Positions 35,900-45,292 of a stretch of 64,000 nt of DNA are shown piece by piece. Source of the DNA: Maribacter forsetii DSM 18668 (GTDB lineage Bacteria > Bacteroidota > Bacteroidia > Flavobacteriales > Flavobacteriaceae); the NCBI RefSeq assembly GCF_000744105.1, contig NZ_JQLH01000001.1, positions 434,001 to 498,000 of the forward strand, given 5' to 3'. The notes beneath the pieces are model-generated. The model searched no databases, was not told where the DNA came from, and saw only the letters and a list, made by a program, of their open reading frames with translations. Position numbers and translations under genes: made by a program. Positions within the stretch are counted from its first letter, which is position 1. Every line of letters starts with the position of its first letter.

Positions 35900-38176
35900 T
35901 TAATTCAAGGTATAACGCACTCCAAAAAATGATCGTATGCCTTGGTTTGGCCCATATACATAGGAAGGGTCAAAAGTCAGCGCATTTGGATTATTTGGTG
36001 TAGCAACGGCATTACCGTTATCATCAAATGTAACTTCTTTATCAAATGGATCGTTTGCACGGGCGATTATGAACGGATTTCCTCTATTAGGAGTCCAGTC
36101 TAATAGGTTTTTAACCCCGCCGTAGAATTCAAGATTTTCTATTCCATCATAAGATAATTGTATGTTTTGAATACTCCATGCCGGTGAAAAATCGCTTCTT
36201 GGGTCACTATCGCCTAGGGTAGGTAATCGCATGGGACCGTATAAATTACCGGTGTAATCAACTGTTAGATCCCAAGTGCGAATATCATAGCTAATGCTCC
36301 AGTTTGCAGAATAACTTTCTGTAAGTATCTGTCTTTCTTTTACTCCGTCTTCAGTATTGCTCACATCTTGTAAAGTACCGCCTATCATTAGTTTTAATCC
36401 GTTGTAGAAAGCTACATCTAGATTGGCACTTATTCCTTTTGAAATTGAAGTGCCATTTAAATTATCATATATAATCTGATTAGGATTGGTGTCATAATCC
36501 GGGATAATTACATTCTGGAAATTGGTGTAGAAAATAGAGGCATCCAAGCCAACGAATGTGCCGTTATCACCGTATATTTTCTTCAAATAATTCAGGTTAA
36601 CGTTAAACGAACGCTCCGGTTTTAGTTCTTCCGCAATAATAACATCTCTTGATCCCGTTAAAGCTGCATGATCTTCGGTAAAAAGATTTACTACCCTAAA
36701 ACCTGTGCCGGCATTTAGGCGAATAATATCATTATCGGTAAACTTAAACCTGTACGCTGCCCTAGGGGTAAATATGTTTCCATGGCGACTGTCATAATCA
36801 TATCTACCTCCTAGAAGTAATGAATGTTTTTTGTTGAACGCTATTTCATCTTGTATGAATAAACTGGGTATTACAACTTCATCTGGTTCGTTACCTTCAG
36901 CGCTTAACGTAGCAGGTGTGCTATCATCATAATAGTTGTAGCGTAAAGCAGTTCCGGCTAAAAGGCTATGTTTACCAACGGTTTTATCCCAGGTTAGTTG
37001 GGTAAAACCTATACGCTGATCAGCTAGGTAGGGAACATCACCGTAAACGGAATTTTGTTTGTGGTCGTTATATGAAAAAGAAAGCATCATATTTTCTTCT
37101 ACCGGTAATTGGTATTTACCTAAAAGTTCCCATCTACGAGTGTATATACTTTCTCCATAAATTTCATCTCCTCCTCTAAATTCTGGAGTCCATTGCATTT
37201 CTCCTCCCCATCTGTCTTCATAGAAAAAACGTCCTGCCAAGGAAAATATTCGGGAGTTTTTTCTGGTGAAATTCCATTTCTGAAAAACAGAAATACGGTC
37301 TTGTAGTGTTAGGTCTGTAAAATTATCACCATTATTATCAATAGGGTTATCATACCTAAAATAGTTAGCTCCTAATAGCACATTTGCTTTTTTGCCTACG
37401 TTGAATTTTGTGCCTACATCAAGATTAAATTCACCCCAATCGGTCACAAAACTATCAGCGAAAAAATTAGGAGCTGTCAAGTTATTTTTAGTGATTATAT
37501 TTATAAGACCACCAACGGCTTCACTACCATAGAGTGTAGAAGCAGGCCCTTTTACTACCTCAATCTGTTCAATAAGGGAATTGGGTATACCAGATAATCC
37601 GTACACGGTTCCCAAACCACTTACAATGGGCATGCCGTCAATAAGCACCAATGTATATGGACCTTCTAATCCGTTAATATGAATATCTCCCGTATTACAC
37701 ACATTACAGTTGATCTGCGGTCTTACTCCGTTTACGTTTTGTAAGGCTTCAAAAATACTCGCCGTTGGATTTTTTTTGAAAAACGTAGGTTTATAGACTT
37801 CTACCGGCACCGGACTCTCTAACCTACTAACAGGCTTCAAAGTTCCGGTAACGACCATTTCATCTAAAGATTCTGTAGAGGGTGATAAGTTGATGTTCAA
37901 ATTTTTATCCTCACCTTCAGAAATCGTCAATGTTTTGTAAAATTTTTCAAAACCGATGTTAGAAGCAATAAGGGTATGTTTTCCCAACGGGACATTCTTT
38001 AAAGAATAATTGCCGTTTTCATCTGAAGCAACACCGATTTGTGTGCCTTTTAGGTAAATATTTACATAAGCTTCTGGAACCCCATTCGAAGAGATTGTTC
38101 CAGATATGGTCGAATTTTGCGCGTTAATAATCCCGAAAGACAAAATAGAGCAGGCAAAAAATATTATTTTAATCAT
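35900..38176 (-). CDS. TonB-dependent receptor, probable metal or metallophore uptake
   Basis: 758 residues: signal peptide (to NAQ20), CarboxypepD_reg-like domain (about 22-100), plug domain with ALQNVNGVRPQINCNVCNTGD and GPASTLYGSEAVGGLINIITK, and a barrel ending in FFGVRYTLN. The plug contains a conspicuous C157-N-V-C160 pair, a possible metal-binding site. It is divergent from a DtxR/MntR regulator and ZIP transporter, and a candidate DtxR operator overlaps its -7 box. The likely cargo is a transition metal (Mn, Zn, Fe) or metal complex (inference). Confidence 0.88.
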   Translation of the reverse strand: MIKIIFFACSILSFGIINAQNSTISGTISSNGVPEAYVNIYLKGTQIGVASDENGNYSLKNVPLGKHTLIASNIGFEKFYKTLTISEGEDKNLNINLSPSTESLDEMVVTGTLKPVSRLESPVPVEVYKPTFFKKNPTASIFEALQNVNGVRPQINCNVCNTGDIHINGLEGPYTLVLIDGMPIVSGLGTVYGLSGIPNSLIEQIEVVKGPASTLYGSEAVGGLINIITKNNLTAPNFFADSFVTDWGEFNLDVGTKFNVGKKANVLLGANYFRYDNPIDNNGDNFTDLTLQDRISVFQKWNFTRKNSRIFSLAGRFFYEDRWGGEMQWTPEFRGGDEIYGESIYTRRWELLGKYQLPVEENMMLSFSYNDHKQNSVYGDVPYLADQRIGFTQLTWDKTVGKHSLLAGTALRYNYYDDSTPATLSAEGNEPDEVVIPSLFIQDEIAFNKKHSLLLGGRYDYDSRHGNIFTPRAAYRFKFTDNDIIRLNAGTGFRVVNLFTEDHAALTGSRDVIIAEELKPERSFNVNLNYLKKIYGDNGTFVGLDASIFYTNFQNVIIPDYDTNPNQIIYDNLNGTSISKGISANLDVAFYNGLKLMIGGTLQDVSNTEDGVKERQILTESYSANWSISYDIRTWDLTVDYTGNLYGPMRLPTLGDSDPRSDFSPAWSIQNIQLSYDGIENLEFYGGVKNLLDWTPNRGNPFIIARANDPFDKEVTFDDNGNAVATPNNPNALTFDPSYVYGPNQGIRSFFGVRYTLN

Positions 38177-38186
38177 CTAAATTTAA

Positions 38187-38204
38187 TTTTAGACAAAACT
38201 AAAA
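38187..38204. promoter_or_regulatory. Candidate DtxR/MntR operator overlapping the TonB-receptor promoter
   Basis: Perfect inverted repeat TTTTAG-N6-CTAAAA, similar in design to the TTAG/CTAA-type boxes of DtxR/MntR-family regulators. On the minus strand TAGTTTTG (38201-38194), a TAnnTTTG -7 box for the TonB receptor, lies inside it. Binding would block that promoter. Confidence 0.65.
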
Positions 38205-38206
38205 AA

Positions 38207-38235
38207 TTGTTTTTACGTATAAAAATGTATTTTTG
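38207..38235 (+). promoter_or_regulatory. Promoter of dtxR-zip
   Basis: TTG (38207-38209), 18 bases, TATTTTTG (38228-38235): near-ideal Bacteroidota promoter, 19 bases before the ATG. The operator lies directly upstream of the -33 box. Confidence 0.65.
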
Positions 38236-38254
38236 TATTAATATTGTTTTTTAA

Positions 38255-38917
38255 ATGACACTATCAGAAGAAGATTACATTAAAACTATTTATCATCTAA
38301 GTGAGTACAACAGTAAATCTGTTGCTACGAATGCTATTGCTGAGCAGATGAAAACGAAGCCGTCATCTGTAACGGATATGGTTAAGAAGCTGTCTGAAAA
38401 ATCTTTAGTGAATTATAAAAAGTATCAGGGGGTTTTGCTTTCAGAGAAAGGTAGGTTAGTTGCGCTTTCTATTATTAGAAAACATCGCTTATGGGAAGTG
38501 TTTTTGGTAGACAAGCTTAATTTCTCTTGGGATGAGGTTCACGTAGTGGCAGAGCAATTAGAGCATATAAAGAGTGATGCCTTAATAGATAAATTAGATG
38601 CCCATTTAGGTTACCCTAAAGTGGATCCGCATGGTGATCCTATACCAAATAAGGATGGCGTGTTCACTAAATCTGTCAAGAAATTAATTAGCGAGTTACC
38701 AGTTGGTAGTCAAGGGGTATGTGTTGGTGTTAACGATTCATCGGCTGCATTTTTAAAATTTTTAGACAAGAATAAAATCGCACTGGGCGATACTTTTAGA
38801 ATATTGGAAATTGAAGAGTTTGATGGTTCCGTGACTATTTCTACAAGGTCTGGATCCATTAGTATATCAAAACAAATTGCAACAAATTTATTTTTAGAGA
38901 TTGTAGATGAAGAATAG
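38255..38917 (+). CDS. DtxR/MntR-family metal-dependent repressor
   Basis: 220 residues. N-terminal winged HTH (EEDYIKTIYHLSEYNSKSVATNAIAEQMKTKPSSVTDMVKKL), a central dimerisation and metal-binding domain (KHRLWEVFLVDKLNFSWDEVHVVAEQLEHI) and a C-terminal FeoA/SH3-like domain (about 140-218). It represses metal-uptake genes when loaded with Mn or Fe. It is co-transcribed with a ZIP transporter 24 bases downstream and divergent from a TonB receptor whose promoter carries the candidate operator. Confidence 0.93.
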   Translation: MTLSEEDYIKTIYHLSEYNSKSVATNAIAEQMKTKPSSVTDMVKKLSEKSLVNYKKYQGVLLSEKGRLVALSIIRKHRLWEVFLVDKLNFSWDEVHVVAEQLEHIKSDALIDKLDAHLGYPKVDPHGDPIPNKDGVFTKSVKKLISELPVGSQGVCVGVNDSSAAFLKFLDKNKIALGDTFRILEIEEFDGSVTISTRSGSISISKQIATNLFLEIVDEE

Positions 38918-38941
38918 GTTTTAAACCGATGAATTAAAATT

Positions 38942-39763
38942 ATGGATGAAATAATAGCGTATTTTGAATCGATAGACCCAGTTTTAGCTGCGTTTTACGC
39001 AACATTGTTTACATGGGGGCTGACAGCTGCCGGGGCTGCACTGGTTTTTCTTTTTAAAACTATGAACCGTGCCGTTCTTGATGGTATGTTAGGTTTTACT
39101 GGAGGTGTAATGGTCGCGGCAAGTTTTTGGAGTTTGCTGGCGCCTGGTATTGAAATGAGTCCTGGTGAAGGATTTGTAAAGGTGATACCTGCGGCTGTGG
39201 GATTTTTTCTTGGTGCCATGTTCATTTTTGGCTTGGACAAAGTATTACCGCACTTACATATCAATTTTAAGGAAAGCGAGGCGGAAGGGGTGAAAACACC
39301 TTGGCGTAGAACTACATTATTGACCTTGGCAATTACATTACACAATATACCGGAAGGTTTGGCGGTAGGTGTTCTTTTTGGCGGCGTAGCTGCTGGTTTT
39401 GACGGGGCATCTATTGGTGGTGCAGTAGCATTGGCGCTTGGTATTGGCTTACAAAATTTTCCAGAAGGTTTTGCCGTTGCCATGCCTTTAAGAAGACATG
39501 GTCTTAGTAGAACAAAAAGTTTTATGTATGGTCAGGCTTCTGCTTTGGTGGAGCCTGTTGCTGCTGTACTTGGTGCATGGGCAGTTCTAACTTTTCAGCC
39601 AATTTTACCTTATGCACTTTCTTTTGCCGCAGGCGCTATGATCTTTGTGGTGGTAGAGGAGGTAATACCAGAAACACAGCAAGATAAATACACGGATATT
39701 GCCACTATGGGCTTCATTGGTGGTTTCATTATTATGATGACTTTAGACGTTGGTCTAGGTTAA
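38942..39763 (+). CDS. ZIP-family metal transporter
   Basis: 273-residue inner-membrane transporter with about eight helices. TM4 carries HNIPEGLAVG and TM5 carries NFPEGFAVAMP, the ZIP metal-transport motifs, similar to ZupT/GufA-type proteins. Substrate is probably zinc, manganese or iron. Direction in this family is import to the cytoplasm. It follows the DtxR-family repressor by 24 bases, which makes metal-dependent control likely. Confidence 0.93.
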   Translation: MDEIIAYFESIDPVLAAFYATLFTWGLTAAGAALVFLFKTMNRAVLDGMLGFTGGVMVAASFWSLLAPGIEMSPGEGFVKVIPAAVGFFLGAMFIFGLDKVLPHLHINFKESEAEGVKTPWRRTTLLTLAITLHNIPEGLAVGVLFGGVAAGFDGASIGGAVALALGIGLQNFPEGFAVAMPLRRHGLSRTKSFMYGQASALVEPVAAVLGAWAVLTFQPILPYALSFAAGAMIFVVVEEVIPETQQDKYTDIATMGFIGGFIIMMTLDVGLG

Positions 39764-39850
39764 GATTAAAGTGTTTTATAGATGAAATAATTTAATACCG
39801 GTTTTAGCGTTTAAGGCAATAGTATTGTTAACTTGATGCTTTAATATTTT

Positions 39851-40291
39851 ATGCATTCTTCTAAGAAAAATTGGATTTGGACATTAACACTGATCATAAC
39901 TGTTATTTGTTGTGCAGCCGTTTTAATACTTCATGTTAAGAACTGGGTATCTAATGATGATGATAGTCTTGGTCTACGCTCAGGGTTCTATAATGTAGAA
40001 ATCCCTTTAAATGAATTGGATAGTGTGGCTTTTGTTGAGAGAATACCTCCAATGGAACGTTTACACGGGTTTTCTGCCTTGGATAAGGAAAAAGGTGTGT
40101 TTAGAAAGTTTAAAGATTCTTTAACCGATAAGAAAGTTCATGTATTTGTAGATAACATTAATCAGAACAAGGTTAAATTGGTCTATAAAGATTCTACGTA
40201 TGTATACTTTAACCTAAAAGATTCCGTTGAAACTGTTCAATTGTTTCAAAAACTTAGTGCAAGAACAGGAGCTTTAAGTGAACCAAACTAA
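39851..40291 (+). CDS. Single-helix membrane protein, possible PH-like domain
   Basis: 146 residues: one N-terminal membrane helix (about 8-28, IWTLTLIITVICCAAVLILHV) and a soluble domain rich in beta-strand patterns (SGFYNVEIPLNELDSVAFVER, KVHVFVDNINQNKVKLVYKDSTYVYFNL) that resembles bacterial PH-domain-like proteins. There is no catalytic motif. Function unknown. Confidence 0.6.
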   Translation: MHSSKKNWIWTLTLIITVICCAAVLILHVKNWVSNDDDSLGLRSGFYNVEIPLNELDSVAFVERIPPMERLHGFSALDKEKGVFRKFKDSLTDKKVHVFVDNINQNKVKLVYKDSTYVYFNLKDSVETVQLFQKLSARTGALSEPN

Positions 40292-40332
40292 AGGCTACAA
40301 TAGAGAATTTAAACTAAGGTTAAAGTGTAAAT

Positions 40333-40364
40333 TTGCTTTGGCATAACTATTGAAACTATTTTTG
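40333..40364 (+). promoter_or_regulatory. Promoter of the DUF2141 gene
   Basis: TATTTTTG (40357-40364) matches TAnnTTTG; TTG triplets at 40333 and 40338 give 21- or 16-base spacers. Confidence 0.5.
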
Positions 40365-40445
40365 AATCTATAATCGAGATTTAAATAAGATATTTAATTC
40401 AATGCCTTTTGGTTTGCCCATTGGTTGTTTAAATGAACAGTACCC

Positions 40446-40868
40446 ATGATTAAAAAACATCTTTTAGCTCTATTTGTACTAGGTTTACTCTCTACAGGAC
40501 TTTTTGCACAACACAATCTTAGTATAAGTATAGACGGGGTTATATCTGAAGAAGGTAATATTTGCTTTGCAGTTTATAATGATGAGGGTTCTTTTTTGAA
40601 ATTCGATAAAGTTTTTAAATCTGGTTCAGAGAAAGCGGTAAAAGGACAAACGGCTTTTGATATTACCGATCTTCCTGATGGGGAATATGCTATCGCAATT
40701 TTTCATGATGCTAACGGTAATGAAAATTTAGATACAAATATTCTTGGTATTCCAAAGGAACAAATTGCTTTTTCTAAAGGCAAGATGAAGATGTTCGGTC
40801 CGCCAAAATATAAGGAATGTGTGTTTACGCTTAATACCAATATGGAGATGAATATTCGTTTGCAGTAA
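40446..40868 (+). CDS. DUF2141 secreted protein
   Basis: 140 residues: signal peptide (LLALFVLGLLSTGLFAQ) and a DUF2141 beta-sandwich (LSISIDGVISEEGNICFAVYNDEGSFLK, DLPDGEYAIAIFHDANGNENLDTNILGIPKE). The DxNxNxxxD loop could bind calcium. DUF2141 proteins are small exported proteins of unknown role, widespread in Bacteroidota and Proteobacteria. Confidence 0.88.
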   Translation: MIKKHLLALFVLGLLSTGLFAQHNLSISIDGVISEEGNICFAVYNDEGSFLKFDKVFKSGSEKAVKGQTAFDITDLPDGEYAIAIFHDANGNENLDTNILGIPKEQIAFSKGKMKMFGPPKYKECVFTLNTNMEMNIRLQ

Positions 40869-40914
40869 GTCTTGAATTTCATTCGTTGATGTATCTTTGA
40901 AATAAAATTATTTC

Positions 40915-41301
40915 ATGGTATTAGTAGCGCAATTGGTTGGAGCATTATTAGGTTTGTTAGCAGTGATATTTGGCGCTTTTGGAGCTCATTTATTAAAGAA
41001 AACATTTACTGCCGATCAACTGAATAGCTTTGAAACGGGTGTGAAATATCAAATGTACCATGCACTTTTGATTTTAATGCTAAGTTTTAACCTCAACCTA
41101 GAAACGGGTTTGGAAAAAACTATTATTTACTGTCTAATTATAGGTACATTTCTTTTCTCATTTAGTATCTACGGATTGTGTATATCTGCATCCAAAGGAA
41201 ATAAGATAAAATTGCTAGGGCCTTTAACTCCGCTTGGCGGACTCTTTTTAGTAGTAGGATGGGCACTATTGTTCTACAGCTTCATTAAGAATTTGATTTA
41301 G
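40915..41301 (+). CDS. DUF423 membrane protein
   Basis: 128 residues with four hydrophobic helices. VIFGAFGAHLLKK...LNSFETGVKYQMYHALLIL is the DUF423 (YgdD-like) signature. Inner-membrane protein of unknown function. Its TAG interlocks with the TAA of the convergent gene at 41298. Confidence 0.9.
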   Translation: MVLVAQLVGALLGLLAVIFGAFGAHLLKKTFTADQLNSFETGVKYQMYHALLILMLSFNLNLETGLEKTIIYCLIIGTFLFSFSIYGLCISASKGNKIKLLGPLTPLGGLFLVVGWALLFYSFIKNLI

Positions 41302-42842
41302 TCTAGTTCTTCTGAAGTTGCAGTAAATTCTTTAATTGCCGTATTTGGTTCCATAATGGCATGCCCTTCCCAGAAAGTTGGGTCGTATTTAGGCATGTAT
41401 GTAGGCGATACGGTGTTGTTTTCGGTAAAAGCATCGAATGTAACCTGATTGATATTTTCAGACTCGAATACAATCAGTTCATTTTTTTCTGTACTTATAA
41501 TCACAAAGTCAACATCGCCAGATAGTTCGTTCTGCTTATTTCTTCCTTTAACGATTCTGTTCTTTTCAATAATCTTTAATGGTCTTCTAATACCTACACG
41601 CATTCCATTTTCAGATTCATAGTATCGTACGCCATAGTAACCGTTTTCACCCTTACTGTAGATAATTTTTCCTTTAGATAGGTAGTTGTTGCTGGAAATA
41701 CCAAGTAGGTTAAATTTACTCGTTGGTTTTACGTTTACATAGTCTACTTGTATTAGGGCAAAATCATCTGCATTAATATACAAAGTGCCTTCATAATCTG
41801 CAGAACCACTTGGTTTAAATGAAATTACGTAAACTGCGGCATCACCTAAATAAGTGAATTCTTCAAGGGTGAAGTCATATTTTCTAGCCTTGTGTATAAA
41901 ATTTAAATCAGAATCTTCATTGGTGGGTATGTTAAGAAAAATGTCGTTTAATTGATTCTTTTTCCAACTTGCATAGTTCTTCTGCTGTTCTTCTTTGTCT
42001 TTTTTCTTTTTTTCTAGCTCTTCATTAGCTGCTGCTATTTCTGTAGAATCTGCCTCTTCTTCAAGAAGATCACTAACCTCTTCGGCGTCTATTTTTGTGC
42101 CGAATAAGCCAGATTTGATTTTAAAATAAGAACCTTCTTTTACGTTCTCCTTTAAAATTTCATTAAACTTCTCTTCTAGTTTCTCCGCATCTAGTTCTTT
42201 GCTTTTATCAAATAATTTAGATGCTTTTAAAAGATCTAATTTTAGCTGTTCTTGTGTAGAATTGCCATAGAGGTCGCCAACAATTTCAGAATAATAACTG
42301 TTGTCTTTTGGAACGGTTCTTATCACACTATCTAAAAAGGTCTGATTCAATATGTCTATGGACGATTTTTTGACCTTAAAATCACTTTTTGTCCAGCGGT
42401 CAAAATTAGAAGTGCGATGAAAAAGTCTCTTTTTAGACAAGTCATTAGAATAATTCTTTTCAAGATTATCCTCTACCAAGTCCATAATCTCGTCTGCTGT
42501 ATAATTTTTGTTAGAAACGATAACCTCTCTCAATTCTATGGCTTTGGGCACCAAGGCAATTTTTGTGGTTGTGAACTCTGAGATGGGCTTAATTAAAGTC
42601 TCATAGCCCATTGAAGAGATAGTAAGCGAGTCAGATGCGGTAACAGTTTCATCAAATATGAGATTGAAATTACCTTCTTCATTTGTTATGGCCCATTTTT
42701 CTTTTAATTGAACCGATGCGAAAGGAATGGGTTGCTTACTAACACTATCAATGACAAAGGCACTTAAATTCTGGGCATTAAGACTTAAGAAGTTGAAAAA
42801 GAGAAAGGCAAAAAATAGAAGGAGAAATGGTTTAGTGTTCAT
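41298..42842 (-). CDS. Exported CarboxypepD_reg-like protein
   Basis: 514 residues: signal peptide, an N-terminal CarboxypepD_reg-like domain (about 24-105, LSAFVIDSVSKQPIPFASVQLK), then a long charged region with a coiled-coil stretch (about 255-285, EEEADSTEIAAANEELEKKKKDKEEQ) and a C-terminal domain with beta-rich segments (FALIQVDYVNVKPTSKFNLLGI). Proteins of this design are common in flavobacteria and lack an assigned function. It is probably periplasmic or outer-membrane associated. Confidence 0.75.
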   Translation of the reverse strand: MNTKPFLLLFFAFLFFNFLSLNAQNLSAFVIDSVSKQPIPFASVQLKEKWAITNEEGNFNLIFDETVTASDSLTISSMGYETLIKPISEFTTTKIALVPKAIELREVIVSNKNYTADEIMDLVEDNLEKNYSNDLSKKRLFHRTSNFDRWTKSDFKVKKSSIDILNQTFLDSVIRTVPKDNSYYSEIVGDLYGNSTQEQLKLDLLKASKLFDKSKELDAEKLEEKFNEILKENVKEGSYFKIKSGLFGTKIDAEEVSDLLEEEADSTEIAAANEELEKKKKDKEEQQKNYASWKKNQLNDIFLNIPTNEDSDLNFIHKARKYDFTLEEFTYLGDAAVYVISFKPSGSADYEGTLYINADDFALIQVDYVNVKPTSKFNLLGISSNNYLSKGKIIYSKGENGYYGVRYYESENGMRVGIRRPLKIIEKNRIVKGRNKQNELSGDVDFVIISTEKNELIVFESENINQVTFDAFTENNTVSPTYMPKYDPTFWEGHAIMEPNTAIKEFTATSEELD

Positions 42843-42947
42843 AGTGTTAGATTATTCCTACGCAATCTAAACGAATGAAAGCAAGAAACGTTACAGTTTT
42901 AGAAACTGTTAGGAGTCTTTTAAATTTATTTTAACGAAAATTTCAGG

Positions 42948-43097
42948 TTAGTGGCAACCACAACCATCTTGGCCACAGGCTTTTGAATTAGCTTTTTTGC
43001 CTGCCCAAATAGATTTTGGAAGTAAAAATTTATTGATCAAATATAGCGCAGAAATAGCTACTGTAATGTAAACTAATATGTGTTGTAGTATGTCCAT
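42948..43097 (-). CDS. FeoB-associated Cys-rich membrane peptide
   Basis: 49 residues from the ATG at 43097: one membrane helix (MDILQHILVYITVAISALYLI truncated here at the helix end) and a Cys/Gly tail ending ACGQDGCGCH. Longer readings from 43226 overlap feoB and are rejected. Its position two bases after the feoB stop and the Cys-rich tail match the small FeoB-associated proteins that probably assist ferrous iron transfer. Confidence 0.82.
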   Translation of the reverse strand: MDILQHILVYITVAISALYLINKFLLPKSIWAGKKANSKACGQDGCGCH

Positions 43098-43099
43098 GT

Positions 43100-45292
43100 T
43101 TATTTTAATAATTGATAAGCTATTAGAGCTACAATATAGGCAAAAAGGCTCATAAATACTAGTTGACCTGCTGGCCATTTCCAAGAATTGGTCTCTCTTT
43201 TTACTACTGCCAAGGTACTCATACATTGCATGGCGAATGCATAAAATAATAATAAAGAAATACCGGAAGCTAAATTAAAAAGGGGTTTTTTGGTTTTTGG
43301 ATCCACCTCTGCCGCCATTCTATTTTTTATGGTCTCTTCTTCATCGTTACCAACACTGTAAATAGTAGCAAGTGTACCTACAAATACTTCTCTTGCGGCA
43401 AACGAAGTAAGTACCGCAATACCAATTTTCCAATCATAACCCAATGGTCTTACAATGGGTTCTATAGCTTTTCCCATATAGCCCATATAGGAGTGCTCTA
43501 ATTTATAACTGGCAATTTCTTGGCTTAAAGCTCTTTCTTCAAGCTCTTTTTGTTGCAAGTCTTCAACTACATTATCTAGCGTATTTGCTTGTTCATCTTG
43601 CTTGTTTTCAAAATAAATTTCGCTATTAGCATTGAAACCTTGTTCTTTTATTCGCTGTGCAACAATAGTTTCTGCATTTTTAAATTCATCTGAAAAACCG
43701 TTAGAACCTAAAAACCAAAGCACAATAGATATGGCAAGAATAATTTTACCTGCACCGAACACGAAGCTTTTTGTTTTTTCAAGTACTGTATAAGCTACAT
43801 TTTTTATAAGCGGTAATTTGTAATTGGGCATCTCTACCACAAAAAATGACCTACTCTTAATTTGTAATATTTTATTGAGAACCATGGCAGAAAATATTGC
43901 CGCACCAAATCCCATTAAATACAACAGCATTAAAGTTAAGGCCTTGTAGCTTAGACCTAGAAAACTACCTTCGGGTATTACCAAGGCAATGATAATTAGG
44001 TACACCGGTAGCCTTGCGGAGCATGTGGTAAACGGAGTAACAAGTATTGTAATTAGCCTTTCTTTCCAATTTTCAATAGTTCTGGTGGCCATTACTGCAG
44101 GAATGGCACATGCGGTACCGGAAATTAACGGAACCACACTTTTGCCGCTTAAACCAAACGGACGCATAATCCTGTCCATCAAGAAGACTACTCTACTCAT
44201 GTAGCCTGTTTCTTCTAACAGCGCTATAAACAAGAATAAAAATGCAATTTGAGGTATGAATATTACAATACCACCAATACCGGCTAAAATACCTTCTGCA
44301 ATTAAGTTAGTGAAAACGCCAGGAGGTAAAGTGTCTTTCACCCATTCCGTCGCAGAGGCAAAAAAACCATCAATGAGGTCCATTGGGTACTCGCTCCAGC
44401 CATAAATGGCTTGAAATATAACCAAAAGGATCAAAAAGAAAATGACGTAACCAAAGACCTTGTGGGTCAATATTTTATCCAGTGTAGCTCTAAAACCTTT
44501 CGCCGCAGCAGTATCTACTTTGTATGTTTCTTTTAAAATGCCATTTATAAACTGATAGCGTAGAATGGTCTCTTTTTGTTGTAATCGCTTTAGTTCAGAT
44601 TTTGACTTGGTGGCAAAAGAGGCGGTCTCTTTTTTTAATGTCTTTTCTAAAGGCATGAAATTGACATCCTGTGTAATTACCAACCATAACTTGTAAAGAT
44701 CTTCCTTTGGAAAAGCCTCTTTAAGTCGGTCAAAATATTCTGGAGAAATTACCGAAATATCTACATTTTGAGTGGTTCTGAGATTTTTGTAATCTGCAAT
44801 TAGTTCCCTCAATCTATCAATGCCCGTACCTTTTCTGGTACTAACCAGTGCTATTTTTGTATTTAGTTTCTGTTCTAACAGTTCAATATCAATGGTAATG
44901 CCTTTTCTTGACATGCGATCGGCCATGTTAATGACCAAAATGGCTGGAATCTTTAAATCTTTAATTTGAGTGAAAAGAAGAAGATTTCTTTTAAGGTTCT
45001 CTACATCTGAAACTACAATGGCAACATCTGGGTGATCCTTGTCATTTTTGTTAAGCAATAGCTCAACCGCTACACTTTCATCTAATGAGGTGGTATTTAA
45101 GCTATAGGTGCCCGGTAAATCTAAAATATGGGCTTTTACCCCTCTAGGTAATTTGCAAATACCTTCTTTTTTTTCAACGGTGATGCCTGGGTAGTTTCCT
45201 ACTTTTTGATTTAATCCGGTAAGTTGATTAAAAACCGATGTTTTACCGGTATTAGGATTGCCTATAAGGGCGACATTGATTTGTTTGCTCAT
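43100..45292 (-). CDS. feoB: Ferrous iron transport protein B
   Basis: 730 residues. N-terminal G-protein domain: G1 GNPNTGKTS (11-19), G2 NYPGITVEK, G3 DLPGTYSL, G4 NMAD; then two Gate/nucleoside-recognition membrane domains (FGLSGKSVVPLISGTACAIPAVMATRTIENWKERL with the conserved Cys, and YDWKIGIAVLTSFAAREVFVGTL). It moves Fe2+ across the inner membrane. Its ATG overlaps the feoA stop by four bases. Confidence 0.96.
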   Translation of the reverse strand: MSKQINVALIGNPNTGKTSVFNQLTGLNQKVGNYPGITVEKKEGICKLPRGVKAHILDLPGTYSLNTTSLDESVAVELLLNKNDKDHPDVAIVVSDVENLKRNLLLFTQIKDLKIPAILVINMADRMSRKGITIDIELLEQKLNTKIALVSTRKGTGIDRLRELIADYKNLRTTQNVDISVISPEYFDRLKEAFPKEDLYKLWLVITQDVNFMPLEKTLKKETASFATKSKSELKRLQQKETILRYQFINGILKETYKVDTAAAKGFRATLDKILTHKVFGYVIFFLILLVIFQAIYGWSEYPMDLIDGFFASATEWVKDTLPPGVFTNLIAEGILAGIGGIVIFIPQIAFLFLFIALLEETGYMSRVVFLMDRIMRPFGLSGKSVVPLISGTACAIPAVMATRTIENWKERLITILVTPFTTCSARLPVYLIIIALVIPEGSFLGLSYKALTLMLLYLMGFGAAIFSAMVLNKILQIKSRSFFVVEMPNYKLPLIKNVAYTVLEKTKSFVFGAGKIILAISIVLWFLGSNGFSDEFKNAETIVAQRIKEQGFNANSEIYFENKQDEQANTLDNVVEDLQQKELEERALSQEIASYKLEHSYMGYMGKAIEPIVRPLGYDWKIGIAVLTSFAAREVFVGTLATIYSVGNDEEETIKNRMAAEVDPKTKKPLFNLASGISLLLFYAFAMQCMSTLAVVKRETNSWKWPAGQLVFMSLFAYIVALIAYQLLK

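Noticed and set aside
43098..43226. Longer form (92 residues) of the FeoB-associated peptide
   Set aside because: The extra part overlaps the end of feoB in another frame and has no family likeness; the 49-residue form matches known small Cys-rich partners.
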